A stretch of 64,000 bases of DNA from contig NC_052392.1 in the NCBI RefSeq assembly GCF_009389715.1, positions 40,095,668 to 40,159,667 on the forward strand, in the 5' to 3' direction. The stretch comes from Phoenix dactylifera (lineage: Eukaryota > Streptophyta > Magnoliopsida > Arecales > Arecaceae). Of the stretch, positions 20,190 through 32,230 are shown piece by piece. Under the pieces are notes generated by a model. The model saw only the letters and a program-made list of their open reading frames with translations, ran no database searches and was not told where the DNA came from. The translations under genes were made by a program, and so were the position numbers. How positions within the stretch are numbered: position 1 is the first letter of the stretch; each line of letters starts with the position of its first letter.

Positions 20190-22892
20190 ATATACATATA
20201 TGTATGTATGCATACTTACTTAGGCTTGAAGTTATAAATCTTTATAATATCACTAGGAGTTGTTGTTTTATGAATTCTTTGAGCCTATAGGCAAGGTGGA
20301 ACAGAGAACAAAGATATTGCTAGGATGGATTAGATTTGCTTGTATAGGCATTCTTGTTAGGTGCTGAACTCCTTTTCCCAACATTTCTTCTTTATTGCAT
20401 TATAAATGTTGCTCTACTGTATCTCTTCCTATTGCTGTAATTCAAAATATGCAGTATCTTTCTTTCCTTCCTCTACTATAGGAATAGATGAGGCTGTGAC
20501 AATGTCATCTGGATGGTCATAAAGGAAAAACAATGGTGGAATTTTTTATCAAGTTGAAATTGATCATGCCAAAAGTATTTACTTCACCTTTCCTTCTTTA
20601 ATTTAGGTTCTGACCATAGAATATACATGAATTTCATGATATAGCAGTTATGTTGCATTTATTCTATAACAAAGAAATTCATGGATGATAGAAAATGAAT
20701 GTGCAATGGCTATATCATGGTAAGCAATTTTTCAACTATGGGCAGTAAAGTCAATTGCCTCCTTCTCTTCCTCGAGTAGCTTTCTTCCTTCGCTTTTGAA
20801 TGAAATCTTTTTCGAGATGCGGTTATGTGCATATTTTCAGTCTCCAACTGAATCAAGCTATTCCTTTATTATTTTCAGTTTAATGTTTTCTTGTGGAAGA
20901 GACTTTACGTGTTTGTCCTGGCCCACATTTGCAACTGGTTCAGGTGAACTCGACCTTCAACTCAACTCTGTAAACTTCATTCTCCAGTAATGCAGGTTAT
21001 TGGCTGTAAATGAATAATAATGTGATATACTGTTTGGTATATCAAATTAACTATAAATAATTTATGGTTTTAGGTTTAGAGGCATCAATTACAGATCAAA
21101 AGAAGAGTGACTTATCATTGGACAATGTTAAGATAGTTGTCGAGTCACGTGATGATGATAAGATTCATGTGAGCCTGTCACCTGAACTCTTAATTTCAGT
21201 AGGCATGCTAATGTTCAACAATATTGCATTTTCCAAAGTTGCCCTATTCATTTCCAGACTTATTATGTTTCCAGCAACTTTCATTACTCTTAATAGCAAT
21301 CTTCTCTTCATGTGTAATATTGAATGCTCAAATTGCATTACTACTTGCTTGAAGTATATTGTGTTTCCTTGTTTGATAACATCTCGATATTTTGCTTTAG
21401 TCAATGTCAAGTTGCTACTCAGGATATTGCTATCAGAAAAATCATTATGCAAAGGAGCTTAGTGGATAATGCTTGCTGGGAGAGGTGTGTCTGTCAATTC
21501 CTGTAACTTGGTGTGATCGTTTGGAAATAGTGAAGTGCATAAATTGTCTACAAAAGGAAGATGCAATTCAAATTGTTCAACATATCTAACTTAACAGTAT
21601 TGAGTTAGAATGCATACTGAAGCCTCTATTCCTAAAACTCCAGTTTAGGGTAGATAGAAGATGTACTCAAGTGGTGGATATCAAGTGTATTTCAACCATA
21701 GCTTTAAAAAAAAAAAGGCTGCCTGGTTATCTCTTATAGAAATCAGATATCATTTTTTTCTTTTGTGATGAAGTTCTTTTTTGTTCTTTCTGTCTGCTAT
21801 GGCATTGTTCATTATCCTATTATCAGGTAAGAGTGGACTTGACCGGAGAGGAGACACAAAAGGCACTTGACGATGTTTTGACAAATTTGGCCCGTACTGC
21901 ACCACCTATTCCAGGGTTTCGTAAAATGAAAGGAGGTAAGCTTTTATTTGCAAATGGTAATTTTTGGTAGATATGCTGTGGCAACTTCCTATTTGCTATA
22001 AGTTCGTAATTTCTTCTTTTTTGTTCACCATATTTGATATTTTTCTCCTAGCATCTAGAGATAGCATGATTTCTGCATGACCAAATTTGTCGAAGTCTGA
22101 CTCAAGATTTTTTTTCCCCCTCAATGTTCTTGGGATGACTCAAGGAAAAACATCCAATGTAAGTGGCTTCTAAATATCATGTGCAGTTATATGTTACCCT
22201 ATTTGTGCTTTTGGCTTTTAAATACTCCTGTATTTGAACTTCTAGAACGTTGTAACATCCTTTAAATCTATGTGCTGTTTATGAGCATAAGTTTGTCTAC
22301 AATTGGGAAATAAACAACAATGCTGTTTATGAAAATGATTATGAGTTCTAATGCTGTAAGTTGAGGTTGGATCAAAGAATACATAAATTAAACTCAAATG
22401 TTTTTGTCCAATTCTAAAAAAGACAGGAGAAAATAGATGGAAAGGAGCGAAGCTGCTTGTACTTCGTTACTTACCAAGGCCTGTTTTCTCTATTAAGCCT
22501 AAATGTGTACTTTCATGGGATCTGACTCTCAAGCTTTGCTGTAAATTTCTTGCAGGTCCCAAAAAGCTTTCTATTACAGGTCCTTGGGAGAGACCGTGTT
22601 ACCAAATTCCTTATTGAGGAAATTGTTGGCATGACCATTGGAGACTACGTGAAGAAGGCATGCCCCCCTTAGACACAATTATGCTTTTAGCTTTCTTATA
22701 AGAAGGTTTGCTGAGAACAATCTTGAATTGCAATTGTATCAGGAAAAACTGAAGGTAAAGAGCCAGTTTAAGACAACTCAAACAGCGGTAGAACTTGAAT
22801 CGGCTTTTACCCCAGGGAGTGAATTTGGATTCAATGCTACTATTGATTTTGATAAATCAGATCTTGAAGCTACCAGCTCAGGCTCCTCTTAG
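17862..22892 (+). CDS. Trigger-factor-like protein, probably plastid-targeted (multi-exon)
   Basis: Exons seen: 17862-17933 (MALMAMTTIGPRVPFQRIRA..., basic and low in acidic residues, transit-peptide-like), 18359-18453, about 21074-21168, 21827-21935, 22145-22158, 22556-22657, 22743-22892. The core reads KIVVESRDDDKIH, VRVDLTGEETQKALDDVL, APPIPGFRKMKGGKTSN, VPKSFLLQVLGRDRVTKFLI, then KTTQTAVELESAFTPGSEFG. This matches the short plant proteins annotated as bacterial trigger factor (ribosome-binding N-terminal domain only; Arabidopsis At2g30695 type, recalled), thought to aid nascent-chain handling in plastids. Exon 5 is a 14-nt micro-exon, and intron 6 has a GC donor (AAG|GCATGC). The junction from exon 2 to exon 3 is off by one base with the sites visible, so a small exon is missing from this model or the copy has a shift. 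Exons 4 to 7 are firm. Confidence 0.85.
18709..18780. repeat. 36-bp tandem duplication
   Basis: CCTAACATCCAGATAGAGCC... is repeated head to tail at 18709 and 18745, identical except for the last base. Lies in intron 2 of the trigger-factor-like gene. Confidence 0.9.
18824..18881. repeat. Poly-C tract and (GT)n microsatellite
   Basis: A C-rich run with a stretch of about 20 Cs is followed within 15 bp by (GT)11. Low-complexity intronic sequence; the C run is a likely length-error site. Confidence 0.9.
19010..19510. repeat. Inverted pair of about 190-bp related sequences in an intron
   Basis: The arm at 19010-19203 matches the reverse complement of 19278-19490 at roughly 70 percent by eye. 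Both arms conceptually translate on matched strands to related lysine-rich peptides: the right arm on plus gives MAKTKKLKNKGLEAV and KGKAAKNLANAGSF, the left arm on minus gives FKNKG and KGEATKDLANLG. The spacer is about 75 bp. It looks like two diverged, oppositely oriented copies of one gene fragment. The source gene is not recognised. It lies in intron 2 of the trigger-factor-like gene, so pre-mRNA could fold into a long imperfect hairpin. Confidence 0.7.
20114..20190. repeat. (AT)n then (AG)n compound microsatellite
   Basis: About 25 AT units run straight into about 12 AG units. Intronic. Confidence 0.95.
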
Positions 22893-25800
22893 CCTTGCAT
22901 CCAGGAATTCATTTTCCTATGCTTGTTTATTTTTCAAAAATTAAAAATTCATCCCTCAAGGGTATTATTGATTAGGTTTCTTTCCTAAACAACAAGATAT
23001 AGATCTTATTCAAATGCCAATTCATTGTCTTCGCAGAAATCCAATGATTTGTTATAAACATGTCGCCTAGATGCTTATAGAGATTTTCATTTTCATGAGT
23101 TCGTTCTTGTAATACATGTTTTCGATGGAAATTGCTACATTTTCATTAATGCGTTTTTATACATCCTAAATTTGAGAAGATTTTGGAAGTGCCAGCTTAC
23201 TCTACCAGAAGTAAGTTGGAAGCTGCTTGGAATGAATTAATTTTATAATTTGTTTAGTTTTGCCCCCCAATCAATTAATGAAAGTGTGTTTGTTAAGATT
23301 TAAAGGAAAAAAAAAAAGTTATGTAACTTCAAGTAATAAAATAAAACTTATTATAAATATTTGCTAAGAACTAAGCTTTTGGTTAGCCAATAAGATCCAT
23401 ACACACTGTTTGATTGGGCCCTAAGAATTGCTGCCAGAGCTTTAAATGGGCTGGATGGGCCCTGGCCTCCCCGAAACTGGGCCCTTGAGCCAACCAAGAT
23501 AGGGAGAAAGCGTACATTCTAGGCCCAAGTCTTACAGCAAAGAGGCTCTCACCTCCCGGCCCCCTCCCTCCTTTTGACCTTTATCTAGAAAGCAAGAGGA
23601 AGTGGCGTAGTAGCTGGCAGGTGGTTGACCATGGCCATATGGTGGCAAGTGGGGAGAATAGGAGACTAAGAGATGAAGATGAAGGGGTAGGGCCAAGTTA
23701 GATTCCTTTTGTTTAAAGTTCTAAATATATTTGATTTGCATCACTTATAAATATATATAGAGAGAGAAAGAGAGAGATGGACTTCATTCCTTGTATCTAC
23801 TACTACTCTGGGTCTTCTCGACTTCAAATCAATAATAAGGTATCTAGATCGAAGATTCATATTATTGATTATAGTCTGTACCGGTAAAAATACATAGAAA
23901 TCAAAAAATACATACTTGGGTGGTCTCTGATGTACACATCGTGTTGGACATAAAATATGAGAGACTAAAATGATATGAGGAGGTGATGTTTTGCTTCGAT
24001 CTAAACATTAATATCTATAATTTTCAATCTATATGTGTAAATAATGATTAATAAGGTAAATTCTCAACTCAAATATTTAATCATGTATTTTAGTGGACTA
24101 ATATCATGAAAACAGTTTATTTTTTGTCTAAATGATCTATAAATTAAAGATCTCTTACAAAAATACTTGAATATTTTTTAGTAATATAAGTCATGAATAA
24201 TAATGTGAACCTTAACTTGAATGCCCTATTATTTTTTTTGAAATCGAGAGAAATAGATATCATCTCATTTCGAGAGAAGTATGGCCCTCTATGGATGCCA
24301 CATAGGCAAGAAACCTTCGAAACATATACTTCTCTTTTATGCATTTTTTTGATCTCATAAATGATAGCCAATGAATTGCATTTCATTTTAGCAGCATCAT
24401 CTTTGTAGCTGTTCTTTTTTTTTTTTCTTTTTGTTTTTGCAACTTCCTGTGCATCAAGACTCCATCAATACTTTGCTCTTAAAGATCTAGACCAGGCCTC
24501 AGCCTCAAATTTAGCCTAGCCAAACCCAACATTCTTGTCCATGTCACGGACTTAGACTTGACAGGTCAAGGCCCACAAGTCGGATCTGTAAATTTAAGAA
24601 CCTAGTTATTGGATTTGTCTGTAGCAACTAATAATTCTAAGCCTGGAATTGTTCCTCTAAATTTATTTTTTTTTAAGTACGACCATCGATTTCATTACTC
24701 CATTTTGCAAATACTTTGGCCCCAACTTTATGAGTGAGACGTCCATCTTCATCAAAAACAACTTTATGAGTGAGATGACCAGTCTCGTAGACACCCAACT
24801 TGTAATCACAATTCTCTGCAACGACTAGATAGGGGCATTCCACCTTGATAATGATGTTAGGCTGCACGCTATCCAACTTCGATGGACAAGCATCATCTTA
24901 AATGGATGTCCATCCTAATGTTGAATTGCCTGAATTTAATCACTAGCTTTCCTTCAATTGTGTCCAAATCATTTTTCATGCAATTTGGCCCATACTCTTC
25001 AAGTATATAGACTTCTGCCTCTGCTTTTATCTTCCATGGAATCTTAAAAACAGTTGGGTTGATTGCAAGTGATAACCATATAAAATGATGTCGACAAAGA
25101 TATTATCTTGTTCCAATCTAATTATAAATACCACAATCGGCTCGTGCTCAACCCTAATAGATCTGTACTGCAGTGTTCCCGAGCCCACATAGGCTATAAG
25201 TTGGATCTGCTCTGATACGATTATAACAATTTAAGATCCACCCAAAATAGCTAGTCGGAAAGTATTATTTGAGTTTCTTGATCGTACATAAATACCCAAG
25301 ATCTATTGAGCGAATAACTGATATAGGACTAAATATATGTCTGGACAGATTCTCACAGAAGTTATCATTAGTGACTATATTGTTGAATGATGATGATTAA
25401 GTTTGTGATGCAGATGCATGTACCACCGGAAAACTTTTGGGAAAAAAAAAAAAGATACTTGAGTTTGACATAGTGTTGCTTAATAATGGCACGTGGAGTT
25501 TCGTTCTTGCTGACAGCCTAACTAGTGGATTTGTATGGATGATGGCTTGGACTACGTCGATTAGTCCTTTGAGAACTTTTAATTTGTGAAAAATATGGGT
25601 ATCATAATATGTGTGAAAGTTGGGATTATATTTTGTTAAAACCCTAACAATGCCAAACTACATGGTGTAGTATAAGAATGTCAACATCTATTCTTTTCTC
25701 CTTCATTATTCTTTTATTTATTTATTTATTATTTTTCTTGCGAGGAGACTGTTTTAACATTTCCTGAGGACAGGTTGCTTAATCTCAAAGTCTAGGAGGC

Positions 25801-28513
25801 GGTGTCCTTTGATTGGTGGAAGAAATGATGTCTGTATCTGGCTTGTGCTTTACGTGGCAAAAACTAGTATTGTTCACAATATATCTCATATGATGTTATT
25901 TAATTTAATTGATATGAGATTATGCTAATTATTTAAAAAAAATAATTAAAGATGTCATTTGTGATGGCTACAAAGGTGCATACTTTTCTATTCCTCAAGT
26001 AAAATAAGCCTAGAAAAAGAGACATGAAACAGGCGATGGATTGCAGTACTACATTTCTGGTCAAAAATCTAGAATCCTTTTTGACAATCAAGCTGGAGGG
26101 TGTATTTTTAGACTTTCATCAGGTTGTACATGGTTGTTATTTTCCCATGCAAGTTATTCTTTGGGGGCAACTTGGACCTCAAAATGATATGGTTGAATGA
26201 AGATAAAGAGGATTGGAGGTATCCTTCTTCTAGTTCTTCTTGCCATCGTTAAGGTCCTCAATTATGAAATCCAAGCTTATCAAAAGTGCGCGCTGCAGTG
26301 CGATCTTATGGACGGTTTTAGGAGCTTTTTATTTTTCTTTAATGTAAGGTTTTAGGATCTTCCTACGGCCTATATGGATAATCCTATTGGATCCTCGGAA
26401 GTGAAAACAGATTTTTTGGATAATTATATTGGATCCCCGGAACCGAAAACAGAATTTATAGCATTATAAAATATAAGATCCGGTCCAACTCATATCAATC
26501 CAAAGAAGACTTGGTGAGATCATTTTTTTTCTCCCTACTCTTAAATTTTTTTTATGAATACCATGAATATAGACCTTGCTTGGTTTGTATTCCTGTGAAA
26601 CATATTACATTGTAACATTGCATGGGATTATCCAAATAAGCCCTTGGTTGTTTTGACTACTTTGGGCCTTGGAAGGTATGCCCTCACAACAGATAAAGGT
26701 GTATCTTTCACATGAAAGTGTATGATTTACCTTTCTTCATTCGAATCCACCATTGGTTCACCCACCGAGACTAATGCCATGAAGGCCTTTTTAATTAGTC
26801 CCCTTAAATCAGTCTTCAACTATTCCATTGGTTGACATGGCACAGAAATTCATGCGATCAAGCAAGTGGCATTTAGTTGCGGAACACGAGGAACTTTTCG
26901 ACGACTAAATAAATCAAGAATTAACTTTAGGACGTTTGAAATGTTTGTTTGGAGCTTGATGAACATGATCGCCAGTGGATTAAACTCGAAAAACGAGACC
27001 TCTAAATAAATCATGTCAAATTTTGACTTTCTTATCCATGGGCTATCCCAATATCACATACAGGGAATGCATGTGAAACCCTTATAATATCTTCGATTTT
27101 ATCTACCTTGTCCCCTCCTCTTCTTGGTCCAACGTCAGCTAATTATTTGAGTATTCCACTTTCTCAAGTTGCCACCCTAACAAGCATATGTTTTTTAATT
27201 AACTAATTATAACTAATTTCTTTCCTCTTCCTATCTACCATGTCCTTTTTTTTTTATTCGTCTCACTAACAAGCATGTCCCTATCACAAATAGAATAGAT
27301 AGGGAGAACCTCGAAGATTGACTCGTTCCCTCTCTCTCGAGTATATCACCTCTCTCAATTTTTTTTCTCCATTCTCAACTAACTCCAGTACTTTTTCTTT
27401 CCTACCTTTCTGAACAAACTTCTCTCGACTTGTTTATTGGCCACCCATCCTCTCAATTTGACATGCTTCCATTAGTTAATGCTAACTTAAATGTTTGAAC
27501 TTTAAAAAAAAAACATGGCCAGCTTATATTCTTTCTTGTTTCTATCAATAATTTCTATCCATGTTCATTGCGACCAAGTTGCCCTTTAATATTGAGATTT
27601 GAAGCCCTGGTTCTCTTAACTCACTAATGTATTATGATTTCTTGAAACCCATAAAGTTTGAATTGAAAGACTTCTATCTCACTATTCCTATTCAAAGCAA
27701 TAGAAGAAACAATAAGAATTCACATCAATTTGATAGAGAGAGAGGATCGACCATGGTTAGGCCTGATTGTGGTCCATGGATTGGCACGACCCAGTCCTCA
27801 ATTTGAATAAGTTCCATGCCTCTAAAACTTAGACTTGACCCAAGGGAGGCGCAGGTTGACTCAATGGGTCTAAATCTCGGATCCCAAAGCCGGTTCGGTC
27901 CGAATCCGGCTCGAGCTCGGGTCCGAGTCTCGTCGGAGGGAACGGTTGGACGGGACATGGGAGCTGTGTCCGGATAACGAACGGATAACGGAATCCGACC
28001 GCGGACGAGATACTATCCGGCAGAGCGGGCAGCGTGATAAACAAAGGATGATTGCGATATTTCAACTCCTTGATCTTGCTATTGCTACCCCTCCCTCTGC
28101 ACGCCACATGAGAAAAATGGGTGGGAATATTGAAATTCTAGGTTCGGATGTCAACCTCTGGATAAGCATCCTTGGGATTGACGAGGCGACCAGTATATCC
28201 CACCCAACATGAGAAAGAGCAGCTCTTTTCTGTTCCCAATTTCCCCCTCTCTCTCTCTCAGCTATTACCTGTACCCCTTTCCTTCTAAATTTAAGCAAGT
28301 CGATGTAATAATGTGGAGTCTCAACCGCTCTCCCCACTCTAACCTAGCTGGCTTCCCATAACCAATTTGCATGGCTACCCTTTGAAATTCTTGCTACTTT
28401 CTCATGATTATTATAATTTTACTTATCAAAATATTTACCATCTGATCTTCTAATGAATATGATTCTGGGCTAGCAGTGCAACCAAGACAAATACGGTAGC
28501 TATGAAAATTTCT
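22893..28513. other. Intergenic region, no gene supported
   Basis: AT-rich 5.6-kb spacer. Short ORFs, such as one at 24673-24876 on the minus strand, have no family I recognise. A possible degraded LTR-element trace lies at about 25195-25375. A diverged tandem pair, each with TTGGATCC(T/C)CGGAA and GAAAACAGA, occurs at about 26365-26455. Confidence 0.5.
25195..25375 (-). mobile_element. Possible degraded Copia LTR end with primer-site-like sequence
   Basis: On the minus strand, CGTATCAGAGCAGATCC (around 25205-25225) resembles the TGGTATCAGAGC primer-binding site after a Copia 5' LTR, with AT-rich LTR-like sequence upstream on that strand. No matching second LTR or coding region is seen. Weak call. 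Confidence 0.3.
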
Positions 28514-28529
28514 AAGAAAAATTAGAGTT

Positions 28530-28785
28530 CCACCCTTTGCTTCGTGATATATGCACTATGGCGAGGGATGGAGGGGCCTTTCAGGCCAAGCATATCTACC
28601 GTGAAGCCAATGGGACTGCGGATTGGGTGGCTGCATTTGTAGCCCGCCATTCCGGAGACACTTTGTGGACTGGAGATGGGGAGTTGCCTTTGGCACTCCG
28701 AGGTATCCTATTTTTTGACTTTATTGGGTGTATTCGTACCCGACAGGTATGATCCACCCGTATTAGCAAAAAAAAAAAAAAGAAA
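28530..28785 (+). mobile_element. 5'-truncated LINE 3' end with poly-A and 16-bp target duplication
   Basis: A 256-bp insert flanked by exact copies of AAGAAAAATTAGAGTT (28514-28529 and 28786-28801). The conceptual product HIYREANGTADWVAAFVA is the C-terminal RNase H segment of plant non-LTR retrotransposons. It ends at a stop (28750-28752), a short 3' untranslated stretch ...GTATTAGC, and an A-rich tail (28768-28785). Only the last 70-odd codons are present, so it was dead on arrival. The perfect target duplication suggests a fairly recent event. Confidence 0.9.
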
Positions 28786-28801
28786 AAGAAAAATTAGAGT
28801 T

Positions 28802-29280
28802 TTATTTCGTAAATATACTTTCTGATCTAGATTAAGATTTTAGCGATATCTTAGTTTTGACCATTTTACAACATCATCAAATTAGTAGGTTGGATTGTAC
28901 TTTTCATGGTTGAGCATTTTGGTGGTATTTTATGATCAATTTTTTTTTTTAAGTTCTTTAGAATTTAGAAAAAAATTATTTTCTGACTCTTACATTCTGA
29001 TTTATCAAAAATATCATCAAATTAGTTTTAAATTATATTTTATGATAAAATAAAAGGTTTAATCATAGAATATAATTATTAGGGTATCCATAATCTGCTC
29101 GTGGGCAAAATTGTCAGATCAGCAGGCCAAAAAATGGGTGGTTGGGGGCATTTTTGTAGTTTCGCGTCCAGGCTGGTCCCCTAATCCTTCTCTCTCTCCC
29201 TTCTAAACCTCCCCCATCCCCTGCCATTTTCCTCTGTTCCTCCGTCCGAAAAAAGCACGGCAACGACACCTGGAAGAGAG
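28802..29280 (+). promoter_or_regulatory. Upstream region of the RINGv gene
   Basis: AT-rich promoter-proximal DNA, with a CT-rich leader from about 29180 (TCTCTCTCTCCCTTC) to the ATG at 29281. No clear TATA box is chosen. Confidence 0.4.
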
Positions 29281-32192
29281 ATGGTTGGAGATTTCATGGT
29301 GTGCGTCGATAGGATCATCTCCTCCGCTTGCTTAGAGGCTGGTAATGGCGGTGGTGGCGGTAGTGGGTATGGTGCTCCGGCGGTGGATGTTGGTCGGGGA
29401 GAGGAGGGGCCTTCCGAGAAGAAGAAGGCTCAGTCCAAGAAGAAGAAGAAGAAGAAGAAGAAGGGAGGAGGAGAGGTTATAGAGTGCAGGATATGCCAAG
29501 AAGAAGGGGACGAGAGTGAGATGGAGGCCCCTTGCGCTTGCAATGGCACCCTCAAGGTCTCTCTATCTGTTCCTCCCTCCTTACTGCGTTCAATTGCGCT
29601 CTTGTTCTCTTGTTATCGAAAAAAAAACATTTTTTCGAGACTTTTGTTTAAAAAAGTTTATTCTTTTTTATAAAAAAAAATTGTGGTAGGAGTAAGAAAA
29701 TGCCTGCACTACAAGACGCACATTGATCATAATTTTTATCTGTTTTGAATGGAAATCCTGTTTTTGTGAATATTTTTTAAAAAATTTATGATAATGGTAC
29801 ATTTTCGCTCTTGGGATATACACCAGCAACCTTATTATTTATCTGGTGTTGCAACATGAAATTTCTGTTTTCTTCGGATTTTTCTGGGGGTTCTGCACTT
29901 TTGATGCGAATCCTGTCTGGGTTTTGTGTAAAAATGGAGTTTTTCTTCCTGATTCTGAATACATTATTATGTTTTTTGGGTGCTTATGTCACCACTTATA
30001 ACACCAAAGATGTATCATGTTTCGGTTTTCTTTATATCGGATGCTTTCTTTCAGTTTGTGTACTCCACCTTCGAAAAATGATCTATTTGGTGTGTTGTTT
30101 TTGGCATGTTGTCTGCTATAAGTTCCTTTGGGTTGTCCCAAAAACATACCAACTAATATTTTCCTGTGTTGTATTTGTGAGTTGTTTAAAATCTGTCTCA
30201 TATTGGGGGTTCAATTATGGTTAATTCTTTAGAATGTGTTTATTGTGCTATAACTGAGATGTGCATAATTTTTTACATTATGGTTTTATGTTTTGGGGAT
30301 TCTCCGAAAGATGATAATTGTAGCTGCTTTTTCTTCTTAGGCCAGTCATCCTCCTCCGGTCCGTTAGTTATCGCTGTTGCATTAGTTTTCCTTGATGGTC
30401 TTTTCTTAGCTGTTGGAGACCTCATTTTATACCCAAAATTGTTTTATTTGGATGTCAACTATTGTATTGCTGTAACTGATTCTTTTGGTTCTGCATTTTG
30501 GGAAATGGAATGTTGACAAACATTTCGAGTTGTTCCATTGATTTCCTTGATGGTTTTAACCACCAAGTATACCTATACATCTCTTCCTGATTATTCCTTT
30601 TTAATGTTATGAAATGCATTTGGGGGAAAATGTAAATGAGAATGAGCAGTATATAAAGTTTGTTCCAAAGTGACATTCAGTGTGATCATCTAAGGAGAAA
30701 GGACAGGTAGAACACAGAAAAAGGACTTGAAGATGCCTTTTGTTTTTGTTTATTTTTTTGGAGAGGAGGGGGGTGGTCTGGTCTCATATTTGTTTAAACA
30801 CTTATTGGCATAGTATTAGGGAAAATTGAAGGAACTCAAAATTGAAATTTGAGAAATATTTTGAAACTAAATTTGCATTGGCAGGGTAAGTAACCTGCGG
30901 TAGGGAATACTAACGAAGGTTTTTTTTTTTTATGAAACAAAGGCTAAAAAGATGCTTGAATGTTAGTCGTTTTTCATGGTTGATTTTTAAAATTGGTGAT
31001 ACATTTGGTTTACATCTGGATTTTGTATTAGGAGTGTTATGATCTTATATCAAAGCCTACTGACAAAATTGACTCACCTATTGCTCTATGTTGTTAGGAA
31101 TTATTGATTGCTTAAGTCAAAAGAATTTGCCTTTTTGAAGAGTTGTAGATAAGGAAAATGCCGAATGGTTAAAGTAAAAACCATAATTCTTCCATATTTA
31201 TATGTAGAATACTTAGGATCAACACCATTAACTAAGGAAAATGATAATGATATTTAATATTGTTGTGGCTATTTTACATAGGCTTGGATGCAATTTGACT
31301 TTGGCTGCATTTCAAGTGTTAGATTCTTCTAATTCAAGGATTTCTTCTTGCACACTCATGCCACATTTTGTATTGTCACTCATGTTGGAGTAATCTAGGG
31401 TGAACTAAAGGGTCTGAGTAACCTGACAATCTTATCTAAGTAGTTGCTCCAGCAACTGTTAAAAAAAAAAAAGGCAGGACATAAATAATTTTCTTGTATT
31501 GATTTGGATGCTATATAATTTGGTAGGATTATAAAAGAATGAGAAACTGAGTGGTACTCAGCTTAGATATTAAGTTGGGACAGAACCTAGTGATTACAAT
31601 TACGGTTATGCATATTTTTTCCTTTCAATAAATAGGTGGTAAACTTTACAGGGGTTACCACTTTTTGAATTTGTCTTATCATCTCATACCTTCTCTGACA
31701 ATTATACATTGTGATGTAGCTTGTATCGGTGCTAAAATCACTATAATATTTCTCCATGTATAGATATTTTTATATGGTGAGTCACTGGTTTTGCATTTGG
31801 GGTTTAAAGTTATGGTGTTTTATTTTCTAATTATTTTTCTCGAGGCTAGTGAAAATCCTTTATATGTATATATCTATTTATTTTGTGGCCATCTTTTTCT
31901 AAAACTTTTTTGATATTTGCTTGTCACAATGTCTGTGCATAAGCATACCTATGACTACTGGTGTTGACTCGTCCGTGATGATTTCAACTGTTATGCTTTC
32001 AGGGCATAGGTACTATATGCTTGTTGAGTTTCTTTTGCTTGTTCGTGTTCAAAGATTAGAATCTGTAACCTGTGATTAAATGATGTTGCTTCTTCGGGTT
32101 GCAGTTTGCCCATAGGAAATGTATTCAGAGATGGTGCAATAAAAAGGGGGATATCACTTGTGAAATCTGCAACCAGGTTGGGCTATAAGCTG

Positions 32193-32230
<38 letters not shown>

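Noticed and set aside
24673..24876. 67-aa minus-strand ORF
   Set aside because: Unrecognised, contains an internal near repeat (HLTHKV, RLTHKV) and has no continuing frame upstream; not enough to call a gene.
27725..28337. Overlapping ORFs in a GC-richer patch
   Set aside because: Open on both strands through composition only; no domain or splice support.
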